Shown: positions 6,716-14,201 of the stretch, in pieces
Position numbering within the stretch: the stretch's first letter is position 1
Layout: the number at the start of each line of letters is the position of its first letter
NCBI GenBank assembly: GCA_000733355.1
Contig: JNVV01000021.1
Location: 320,482 to 334,682, forward strand
Length of the DNA: 14,201 nucleotides
From: Falciphora oryzae
Lineage: Eukaryota > Ascomycota > Sordariomycetes > Magnaporthales > Magnaporthaceae
Direction of reading: 5' to 3'
Notes under the pieces: generated by a model
Told to the model about the DNA's origin: nothing
What the model saw: the letters and a program-made list of their open reading frames with translations, nothing else
Databases searched by the model: none
Translations under genes and position numbers: made by a program

Positions 6716-9340
6716 AAGGTCTAGCACTCACTTTGCACCTCCTGGCTCTGGACTGGGAAGCCCTGTTGCTTCTCAAGCACCAATCCGTCAAATGTTCGTC
6801 AATAGCCATTTTTTTGTGCAGCCGCAAATTATTCCTATCCAATGGAACATAATTAATTGCCAACATTATCAGGAAGCTACGCTCTGTTTACAGTCACAGA
6901 TGACTGGTATTTGGGAACCACTGGGTGCTGTCAAGGGCTCAAGCCCTCTTTTAATCCTGAGCTTATGCAGGCACACAGTCCTGCACGCGTTCACTAGCCT
7001 ATCCAAAGCCATGCCGGAATCCCAGACACAGATTAGATCGTCCTTAGCCCAGAGAGGCTACTCGTGTTTGCTCGGGTCGATCACCGGAGGCGCGCAAGGC
7101 TGAGACCGGTTACTGGGGGGAATAGGCGATCATAGCAAGTTCAAGTAAGACAAGATGAAAGCCAGGGGCTATATCCCCGTGGGGAGTGGGGGCCTTGGAT
7201 CAAGCCACTGAAGGGGGGGGGAGGCTTATTTTAACCTCCTCTGCCTTGAAGCAAACATTGTAAATGGCTTCAAAGCTTCCAGAAGATGATAATGCCGACA
7301 CCTTCTACTGCCATGCAATCGATGTGGTCGCGGACGCTGGACTATGAAGGGTAATACTGATATGCTAGCAAAAATTTAAAGTTTAATAATGGCTTTGTAA
7401 AGTAGAGTTTTACTCGTTTGGGGACGGAAGGCCGGCGTGGTTCGCAAAGAATATTCCTAGCGTTGCACCAGCGGAGCAACGGCCTGCAGACACGCGCCCA
7501 ACTGTTCGAAGTTAAGCTCCCGTCATCGGAAACCCAAAATACGATATTGATATGTGATAAAATTTAAACCTATTAGGATCGAAGAGAAAAAAAAGGAAAG
7601 GAAAAAGAAAAAGAAAAAGCCATGTTAAAAAGCTGCCACCATCGCCTCTAACAGCTTGTTATGTTTTTCTTTTTCTTTCTTTTTCTTCTCCTTCTTCTTC
7701 TCCTTCTTGTGCTTTCTCTTCAGCCAGTCACACTCTCAGATCCAGATCAACTAAAAATAACACCATGGATGCTTTAGGGGTTGCGGCCACACCACTCCAC
7801 CATCCACTAAGGGCGGGGAGGCCGCCAATTGATGGATCTGGCATCTGGCTTGACTGATGTGCCTTCCATGCAGGCCCGCTCGCCCGGTGCCGGTACCTGA
7901 AATCAGGGCTGAATGGGTGGCCCTCGCAGGGATGCCTGAGGCTGGGTTGGTGGGGGCGTGGGGGGCGCACGTTCCACGCGGGCAGGGGCATCAAACGTCG
8001 ACCAGGTCATGCGTCCAACGACCTACCTGCGGCCTGGAGCGCAACGGCCGGGTGAAATCGTCGATCGGATTTGCGGTACCTTGGTTATCATCAGTTGATT
8101 CGACCCCAGAGATTTTACGTTTCGAAATTGGCAAATCTTGGCCGCTACCGCCTCAGGTCGATCGGGGTTGGTCTCGTTCTCAGCGCCCCGTCCGATTGTC
8201 AAGGTCGCACTAAGAGGCGCGCGTGACGGAGTGATCGTCCCTCGGTGCCTGTTCTCCCGCGGAGTCTCGTTTTCCACATGTCCTTCACCGCCACTCTGGT
8301 CCTACGGCACGTCTGTGCCCTTGATAAGCAAGCAGGCCTGACAAGGAAGACCGTCAGGGGGAAAACAAAGGCGGGGTTTTCTAGAAGGGAAAAGATCGTT
8401 CACGAGTTTGACATTTGGCCGAGCCGTGTTTCGCCCGCGACCGTGCACCCTACGGTGCCCGTGGCGTCGATTAGACTGGGAGGAGGCTAGGAGACATTGT
8501 CAGCAGCCCCAGAAGCCGTAGGGATCGGCGGAAATTCTCAGGAAAGCCGCACGACAGGATCGGGGTCTCCTTGGGTTTTCTCAAGCGCGACCGAAGCAAC
8601 GTTAGCGACGGCGGTGGCGATACGAGGGATGCGGGTTGGAGGCTCGGCCGGACGCAATGCGACGGGCTTACCCCCTGCCCAGTTCTGTGCCGGCCCTGTC
8701 CTTGGCCCGGCATATCCCCCCTCGGGGAGGTTTCTTTTTTTTTTTTATCCCGCATGGCCCGGTCTTTCCGGGTGTCCTGACCTAAAAATGAGGATAAAAG
8801 AAGTTGAGCAGCAAACGTTGTACTTACCACCCCACACTGTGGGCGCTGGAGGCCCATGTGCCTGGTGGATGCGTCGGCTTTCTGATTTGGGTAATGACAA
8901 CGGCCGAACAAAATCGATGAGCGGGCAGTCAGCGTGCCTGAGGATCCATATGCTACTTCGTCCTTCGTTTGTCCATCCCTTGCCAGAATTTACCTGGTAG
9001 CCCGAGGAGGCGCGTGTAGCGCTCTCCGTTGCATCGTGTGTAGGACGGACTCGGTTGTTCTTGCCAGAACGAGTCAATGACCCCCCCGCCGTCTGAACCT
9101 TAAAGATCCCGGGCTTTTACTTAATTCTTTTACAAGATTGGCACATCGGACAGCCTGCAAGATGGACAGCGCCCGCCCCGGATCCCGGTCGTTTAGATAA
9201 GGGCATTGCTTGTTGAGAGGACCCGAAATCCGGCTCCACAGGGTGGCGGGTTGGGGGTGTGTTGCCTCCTACAAACGCCCGCCCGTCTTCGTCTCCTCTT
9301 TCCCTTTCTGTTCTCCTGGGCAGAGCCATTCGAGTGCTCC
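6716..9340. other. Intergenic stretch with no recognised gene
   Basis: About 2.6 kb have no protein that I recognise. The part from 7105 to 7720 lacks any long open frame. It includes AT-rich patches (7360-7410 and 7540-7580) next to GC-rich ones, which could be mild repeat-induced point mutation in old repeats, but I cannot show that by eye. A purine tract and a pyrimidine tract form a large inverted repeat at 7601-7685 (separate entry). From 7720 to 9340 the DNA is GC-rich with many overlapping frames on both strands and a 12-T run at about 8735-8746. None of these frames has domain features. Confidence 0.4.
7601..7685. repeat. Purine/pyrimidine inverted repeat (large hairpin)
   Basis: The left arm 7601-7635 is purine-rich (repeated GAAAAA, ending 'aaaagctg'). 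It is closely matched by the reverse complement of the right arm 7652-7685 ('cagcttgtta...' then repeated TTTTTC), around a loop of about 16 nt. The purine run begins before the left arm at 7581 and the pyrimidine run continues to 7708, so the pairing could extend imperfectly to arms of about 50 nt. Such a structure can form a cruciform or triplex. It could be a decayed miniature element, but I see no terminal target duplication. Confidence 0.65.
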
Positions 9341-9350
9341 GTCGGTCTGC

Positions 9351-9356
9351 TATACT
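9351..9356 (+). promoter_or_regulatory. TATA-like element upstream of the 9491 start
   Basis: TATACT in 'tctgctatacttagg' lies 140 nt before the ATG at 9491, close to the 147-nt spacing of the paralogous start at 6556. CT-rich DNA lies just before it (9286-9320). The match to TATAWA is imperfect, so this is supported mainly by position. An ATG at 9393 in another frame overlaps the main start and could act as an overlapping upstream ORF if it is inside the transcript. Confidence 0.3.
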
Positions 9357-9490
9357 TAGGCCTTAAGGCGAACAAAACATACGGCGCCGTGTATGCGCTC
9401 CAAGGGTGCCGAGCCATCTTCGTTCTCCCACGCGGCTGTCGCAGGGCACACATCGCTCTCCTCCGTCCTCTCCCGACACGTCGCTTCGCG

Positions 9491-9837
9491 ATGGATGACG
9501 AAAAACGAATCATTGTGCGCCCGCGGCCTCCCAAGCCGCCTCCGAACCAAATGACCGACGCTTGCGAGTGCCTGTCCGACACCCTCCCAGTTGCTCGGAG
9601 GTAATCACGGGTATGCTCACCTCCATTCCCTCCTTCACTCGATCCCGACTACACCACGAAGCGATGCCTTCATCTGTTGATCCACGCTAACTTCTGTTCA
9701 ATGACACAAACAGGACCCATCCCATCGCCAGCCATGAAGATACCAGGCTCTCGACAAGCGACGCCCCTAGAGAAGCGATTCCTTCCCCTCCTGGACCCGC
9801 AGACGCAGGCGGGCAGGCAAGCAGGTGTGACGGCTAG
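9491..9837 (+). CDS. Small protein with EKRIIVRP N-terminus, copy 2
   Basis: This is a paralogue of the frame at 6556; I do not recognise the family. It begins M-D-D-E-K-R-I-I-V-R-P-R-P-P-K-P-P-P, then a segment with two close cysteines (ACEC). The tentative model joins 9491-9600 and 9714-9837, giving 77 residues. The intron would be 9601-9713: donor GTAATC is unusual, but the branch 'cgctaac' and acceptor 'aacag' are good. An in-frame stop at 9602 makes splicing necessary for anything longer than 37 residues. Exon 2 would be polar and rich in Ser, Pro, Ala and Gly, with no membrane segment or signal peptide. It does not match anything after copy 1, so only the first 18 or so residues are well supported. 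A different exon structure or a decayed gene is possible. Confidence 0.38.
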
Positions 9838-10799
9838 CAAACAGGATGATGGATAATGACAGGCGTTCCGGCCTTGACTTGGGGATTTTTGTGTTCTAAT
9901 CGGGCATGTGCCTGTATTTTATCTCGGAGTTTTCTGGGAGTTGAGTCTGTCTCGGCTGATTTTGTCATCTGGATTCTGGCCAAGGTCTTGGCCGCGGCTC
10001 TGCGCCGTCGTGGCGGTTCCTGCAGAAGCAGCGCTGTTGACTGCTGCTTGCCTGCATGCAGCAGCATGTCATCACTTCTGGCCTCGCTGCGCCTCCTGCA
10101 TAAGTCATGGGCAATTAATGTAACCACCCTCTATCCTCTGCGAGTAAAAGATCAAAAATGTATGCGCATTGGCTTATTATGGGCACATGTTTTTATGAGT
10201 GCTTCCAGCCACCTTTGCTGTTGTCGGTGACACCCGACGCTGCATTTTTGCGGGCGTCACGACGGAGCCCACCACCCGAAAATCTACAACGAGGCGGAGG
10301 GGATATGCGGAAGACGGGCTGTTAGCACCTCGAAAGCATTAGCAAGATCTTTGGATGCAGTTGCCTGATACTCGAACATCAAATGGCGGGTTGAATGGTT
10401 GGCCTTGACGGGGTGTCGTGCTGACGATGCTCCCGCAGTTGCGCTGCACTCTGCCGGGCGAACGAGAAATTTCCGAACAGGCAAGAGTGGAGGGAGAGGG
10501 GGCAAAGTGCAAGCAGAGCGGCGCCCAACCGGCCAGAACCCGACTGGCCGTGGTCACGCCCAGATAAGACTACGTGCGCCAAGCGATACTGCGTCGCTAG
10601 CTCACTCGCCGGCCAGCCTGCCGGCGGGGTCGTGTCGCGCGCTATCAGCTGCGTGGCCTGCGATTATTTTTGTCAATTTGCCACCTCATTTCCCATCCTC
10701 GGGGCTGTGAAATTCCCGCACTCCGTAGCATTCTTGGCTTCAGCTCGGGTGGGCGAGGCATCCGGGGGCTGTTCCGACCGGACGTGTCCCGTGTGCCCT

Positions 10800-10885
10800 C
10801 CCCACCGCTCCGATTGCGGAGACGGTGGGGCGTAGAGCCCCACTTCCGTCATTGAGCCCCCACATCGGGTGGGGTGGCCCACCCC
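10800..10885. repeat. Cluster of GC-rich hairpins
   Basis: The first hairpin, 10800-10830, pairs CCCCACCG+CTCCG with CGGAG+CGGTGGGG around the loop ATTG with one bulged A (13 bp). It overlaps GGGGC...GCCCC (10827-10841). CCCCAC...GTGGGG spans about 10858-10874, and GGGGTGG meets CCACCCC in a near-palindrome at 10871-10885. No U-tract or ORF end follows that would suggest a bacterial-type terminator, and this is fungal DNA. The cluster could be a structured RNA or a GC-rich repeat remnant. Function is unknown. Confidence 0.55.
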
Positions 10886-11172
10886 GGCTGCGTTGCCGAC
10901 CCCGTTGCGACCTGTGGGGCCCCGGCCGTTGCTGTCCTAGTGTAGCGGCGAGAGCCGTGTCCGACAAGCAGCTCCATACACCATATGTTAACCTCCGCGT
11001 GTAATGCAAACATGTTACGGTTACGGATATAAGTAAAGTTTAGGTGTAGGATTCGTTCTTCTTTCTAGTTACTTACCGCTTATTGTAACTTTGGGAGATC
11101 TATTTTGGCTGACGTGCTGTTGACAGCTGTCGACGCTGCTCGCGGTGGAGTTCGAAGGGCAGAAAAGGGGCC

Positions 11173-11215
11173 GAGAAAAAAAAAAAAAAAAAAGGAAGAA
11201 AAAAGAGGAAGAAAA
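11173..11215. repeat. Polypurine tract with an 18-A run
   Basis: About 40 nt are almost all A and G on the plus strand, with 18 consecutive A at 11176-11193, followed by GGAAG and GAGGAAG units. On the minus strand it is a CT-rich tract that could serve as a leader or an intron pyrimidine tract, but I see no minus-strand gene next to it. Confidence 0.6.
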
Positions 11216-12248
11216 TCGCCAAAGTTCACAGCAAAAAATCCCTCTAAAGCCCGGAATGGCAGCCTGACGTTGCTTTGAAGTCGTTTTAAAAAGAGTCGAA
11301 TTTCTGGATGGCGCTCGGTGAACCCCAGTGTTTACCCGGGTTCTTGGGCGGGTGGCCGAGCAGCATGCAATGGCTGCTTCGAATGCTAGGCTGGGCGGGC
11401 GGGCTGGAATTGAGCTCAGGCCACAGATTGTGCCCATCAATCAAATGTCGGGGGCGGGGCTCCAGGTTTAGCTCTAAAATGCTCAATCGAGGCGTGTGGT
11501 GTGCGAGTGTCCTTTGCGACCAGGCAGTGTGCACCATCATACGGCTATCGCGACGAAATCATGGGACTCATTCTGCAACTGCTCTAAAAAGCCTCGGGCT
11601 TTACTATTCGGCCGCACGCGAACGTGTAAATGCGAAAAAAAAACTTCAAAGTCGCTTTAGCTACGTGGCAGCTCGATGACTTTAGCGGCAGTTCTCGTCC
11701 AAAAAGGGCCATCGACACACGTGGACCAAAGCCTCCCAATCCTCCTCAGGCAGCACGGAAAATTACTGCACAATCCAGCTTCGCCCAAATTGAGGTGTTG
11801 TGTGACACAAAGAGTGGCTGCAAAGTTTCTTGGGCTGATTTGACGTCCATTCCACCGCGTATCTCGAAACCCAATCTGCCTGGGAGTGTGCCAGGAACGC
11901 AAGGAGAGCATGGATTGATGGCTGGGTTTGCGACGCTCCTAGCAGAGCCTCATCTGTTCTCATCAACGCTGGCGGGCAGATCTGAGGGGGGATCGGGCCC
12001 CCACAGCACTGTCAGCCGGCATATGGACGGGTTCCAACACCTTCGCCCCCAACCCAATTGGCACACGCCGCGTCACTCTGCGATGGAGTTTGAGTGGCCA
12101 TTCAAGAAAAGGCTTGGCCCAGATGGCCAGACCGGCGCCGCCCCAAAGGACCAAGCCACCGTCTCTTTCCGAATACCTGCATCGGCCCGGCCTATCACCA
12201 GGAAAACCCCCCTCCCCCTCGGTCCCGCTGAGCGCTCACCTGTCTGTC

Positions 12249-12340
12249 GCGATTGGCACACATCCGCCGCGATTGCTTGCGGTTGGTAGCCCTCGCCGCC
12301 ATGTTGCGTCTAGAATACTGTCGTCGCATCACCGCAACTT
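12249..12340 (+). promoter_or_regulatory. Conserved upstream block, copy B
   Basis: This is the gapless partner of 733-824, with its identical 22-nt core at 12319-12340, and it ends 294 nt before the ATG at 12634. That both copies keep this block at nearly the same distance from the gene is the reason to regard it as functional. I have no motif assignment for it. Confidence 0.45.
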
Positions 12341-12496
12341 GAGATGCGCCGCCTCGGCATTGGTTGGTGGCCGGCCCGCCGGTGTCTCGATTGGATGTAT
12401 TGGTATAAACATCACCCTCGCCCGGCCACGCGGCCCATTCTCCCCTCCATTAGGACTGTCCTCTGCTCGCTGTCGGATGGTGGTATCGCTTCGAGG

Positions 12497-12529
12497 CTGG
12501 GATCTCAGATTTATAAATCTGGATCCCAG
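12497..12529 (+). promoter_or_regulatory. TATA box at the centre of a 33-bp inverted repeat
   Basis: The arms are CTGGGATC and AGATTTA on the left, and TAAATCT and GATCCCAG on the right. They are separated by TC on one side and G on the other. The inner 14 nt (12507-12520) are a perfect palindrome containing TATAAAT. The TATA box is 121 nt before the ATG at 12634, exactly as in copy A. A dimeric regulator overlapping the TATA box would be an obvious use. Copy A has only a faint trace of this symmetry ('ggtcc' and 'ggcc' around ATAAATT). Confidence 0.6.
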
Positions 12530-12633
12530 TCCGCTCTACCCCCGAGCCATCTCTTCTTTCTTGCCCAAACCAATTCGCAAATCTCTCTTGGACCTACATT
12601 ATCGCAAAGCCTCTCCGATATTCTTTCGCGACC

Positions 12634-13758
12634 ATGCCTATGGATCTAGCTGCCCTTAACGCTGCCGAGATGGGCCAGGCGAACCGAACGGACTCGAGCG
12701 GTAGCGAAACGGATTGGGACCCAGAGCAGGGTAAGTTTAAACCGAGCACCGTTTGAAGCACCAACAGGGGAAAAGCTAAATATGGTGGCCGACTCTTCCA
12801 AGATCTCAGCATACCCGCGTTGCAGGCTGTGTACCTGGACATTCGGTGTATCCCAGTGTTCTCCGAAGAGGCGTGCCACTGCATCGACGAGCTGGTCAGG
12901 GACGTGACGTACCATGTAGAACGATGCAAAACCCTCAAGAAGGACGGGATCGACGGCAGGCGCCTGAAGACTGCAAAGCGGCGAAAGATCAAAGCACTGT
13001 GGAGACATTGTATGTTGATATCTCCTTTCTCATCCCCCTTTTCTGTTAAAATACCCCACGACCTAGTATTGACCCCAGCCTCCCCCTTCTCTGCGTTGCT
13101 GGTGCAGACGCCTTCATGAAGCTAGTTGACGAGGTACAGGGGCTCGAGAGGCCCAGTCGTACCTCGCTGGCAGAACTACGTTCGTTCCACAAACAAGAAG
13201 GCCTTCCAGTCCCCAGGCCGCTGGAGGACCTCGACCCCGACAACTTCAGGCTCGTCAGACCCAAGAGAACAAGGTACGAAAAGCGACTCATCCAGATGTG
13301 TCACTTCGTAGATTGGAGCAAATGGTTTGTGGGTGTCTCTTTCCTTCTTATCGTTATTTTCGATCGGTGTTGTTGGCTTGGATGGTCCTCAAACACCGAC
13401 CACCTCATCCAACCCGCCTTGTTGTTAAATAGCTACTAACCGCCCATTCCTGACGGTTTATCAGGCCTGGGCCAGACTCAGCAACAGCTGGGAACGTGTC
13501 GGCGACACGTTCTCGGACGACAAAATCGTGATGCTCGCGGGCGGGCTAGCCGCCATCATAGTGTGCATTGCCATTATGCTGCCCATGGCTCTGGTCCCCC
13601 TGAAAGATCTCAGCTCAACCTGCGCGCTCCTTCTCTGCTTCCTGCTCCTGATATGCTTTGGAGGGATGCAAATCTGGCTGTTCGAGGAGTATTCGATGGC
13701 TTTTCTGGTGTATGGTGGCTTTTTGGCGGCCATGCTTCAAGTGAGGGTTGGTGGCTGA
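12634..13758 (+). CDS. Three-helix membrane protein, DUF6594-like, copy B
   Basis: My model has four exons, 12634-12730, 12803-13009, 13108-13328 and 13465-13758, totalling 272 residues. Introns are 12731-12802 (GTAAGT...AAG), 13010-13107 (GTATGT...GTGCAG) and 13329-13464 (GTGGGT, branch 'ctactaac', ATCAG). The N-terminus is acidic and polar. Exon 2 carries 'LQAVYLDIRCIPVFSEEAC'. Exon 3 carries 'LVDEVQ', 'PVPRPLEDLDPDNFRLV', 'KRLIQ' and 'VDWSKWF'; I count 38 of 74 positions identical to copy A in that exon. Hydrophobic segments lie at about residues 204-221, 227-248 and 253-268, followed by a four- to five-residue tail. The last 82 residues align with copy A without gaps. The family assignment is as uncertain as for copy A. 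The start has a good context (A at -3), an ATG-free leader from the TATA box, and agreement with copy A. The protein probably sits in a membrane with a soluble N-terminal half. Which compartment is not visible, and no signal peptide is seen. Confidence 0.75.
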
Positions 13759-14201
13759 GCATCCGAGCCGCGGAAGCCTACCATTCGGGATTGGATCTCA
13801 GCTCTGGGTAGGGTTTGGGAACGCTGGGGAAAGGGGGCCATGACCTCCGTCTAATGACATAATGGCTGCATCCGGGAAACAAAAGACAAAACGGAGTATT
13901 GGGATAGTAGCACGGGGTCAAAGCGACTTTTTTTACATGGTGGGAAACCACAAAACACGTACGTGGCTTGGGTAAGGAGGCGGGTGGCCGACTGGATTTT
14001 CTACATAGACATGCCCATCAAGATTAGAGACCTCTATAATACTTTCAACAACGCCGGCTTGACTGGTGCGCAGCTATTTAGATCTTCCTCCTTGTCGCTG
14101 TGATAGGTGGCCGCCTGCGGCCTTACCGGGCAAAGGAGCATGCTGGTGCAGGTCCTACAGACGGACACGCTACCGGCACGACACGCGATCTTTCGCTTCG
14201 C
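13759..14201 (+). other. Conserved 3' flank of copy B and window end
   Basis: No open frame of note follows the stop codon. Up to about 14160 the DNA aligns with the 3' flank of copy A, most clearly at 14009-14030 ('acatgcc.atcaagat.agag') and 14059-14075 ('ttgactggt.cgcagct'). This is likely 3' UTR and intergenic DNA. The final 40 nt show nothing I can identify. Confidence 0.5.

Larger units (their letters stand above)
9838..12024. other. Intergenic stretch with no recognised gene
   Basis: About 2.2 kb contain frames on both strands (for example 124 codons at 9856-10230 and 219 codons at 11630-12289, the latter running into copy B). None has recognisable domains or a promoter-like start. 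Composition changes sharply: 10720-10930 is very GC-rich with several hairpins, 10975-11110 is AT-rich, and 11173-11215 is an almost pure purine run including 18 A in a row (11176-11193). 'gttacggttacgg' near 11015 is a short tandem repeat. I see no coding evidence. Confidence 0.4.
12025..14160 (+). repeat. Duplicated unit, copy B (direct repeat of 512-2640)
   Basis: This is the second copy of the locus at 512-2640, in the same orientation, and it includes the complete gene and both flanks. Intron positions match, and intron 1 keeps 'aaagctaaa' and 'atggtggcc' in both copies. Intron 3 is 136 nt here against 133 nt in copy A. The right boundary is close to the window end ('ggtgcagg' at about 14145-14152 matches about 2629-2636), so the homology may continue outside. 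Divergence in the non-coding parts, with many small indels, argues against a recent event or an assembly artefact. Confidence 0.8.

Noticed and set aside
7470..7530. tRNA- or 5S-like look ('ctgttcgaagtt' resembling a B box, 'aagctcccgtc')
   Set aside because: No A box at the right distance and no cloverleaf or 5S fold can be drawn around it.
8471..9000. Opposed 146- and 167-codon frames
   Set aside because: They occupy the same GC-rich DNA on both strands, include a translated T12/A12 tract, and neither has recognisable features.
10921..11100. Possible solo LTR (tgtcctag... to ...ttgtaac with a TATA-like region)
   Set aside because: I found no second copy in the window, no target-site duplication and no matching terminal inverted dinucleotides that I could defend.
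11630..12289. 219-codon plus-strand frame running into copy B
   Set aside because: It has no promoter or leader signal and no domain, it overlaps frames on the other strand, and the part inside the duplication is not preserved as a frame in copy A.

Overview
This looks like a gene-poor stretch of a filamentous ascomycete genome (Pezizomycotina, probably Sordariomycetes). The support is short introns with GTRAGT-type donors and CTAAC/CTGAC branch sites, pyrimidine-rich leaders, TATA boxes 120-150 nt upstream of start codons, moderately high GC, and long homopolymer and CT/GA tracts between genes. No rRNA, tRNA, CRISPR array, intact transposon or housekeeping gene is visible. The species cannot be named from this window.

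The window is bracketed by two copies of one locus in the same orientation, about 11.5 kb apart. Copy A is at about 512-2640 and copy B at about 12025-14160. Each holds a four-exon gene with three introns at the same places: copy A 1126-2235 (279 aa) and copy B 12634-13758 (272 aa). Both products end in three hydrophobic segments and resemble the C-terminal membrane part of fungal DUF6594-type proteins, although the assignment is tentative. Homology reaches about 600 bp upstream of each start codon and about 400 bp downstream of each stop. It includes a gapless 92-nt upstream block with a 22-nt identical core and a TATA box exactly 121 nt from the ATG in both. In copy B the TATA box sits at the centre of a 33-bp inverted repeat. 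Copy A carries a 1-nt indel at the intron 1 acceptor. It stays open only if splicing moves 11 nt upstream, so it is either a neat compensation or the first step of decay.

Between the copies, two further starts (6556 and 9491) encode the same N-terminal peptide, M-D-(D)-E-K-R-I-I-V-R-P followed by P-P-K-P-P. Nearly every nucleotide difference between them is synonymous, so the peptide has been under protein-level selection. Each has a TATA-like element about 140-150 nt upstream and a likely short intron just after the conserved part. The rest of each protein is uncertain, and I do not recognise the family.

The remaining sequence (1-511, about 2640-6400, 6716-9340 and 9838-12024) has only short overlapping open frames typical of chance. 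It contains low-complexity tracts, a long purine/pyrimidine inverted repeat (7601-7685) and a GC-rich cluster of hairpins (10800-10885). The most notable content is therefore two small paralogous families interleaved in one gene-poor region: duplicated membrane proteins with conserved promoters, and an unrecognised family defined by a short conserved N-terminus.
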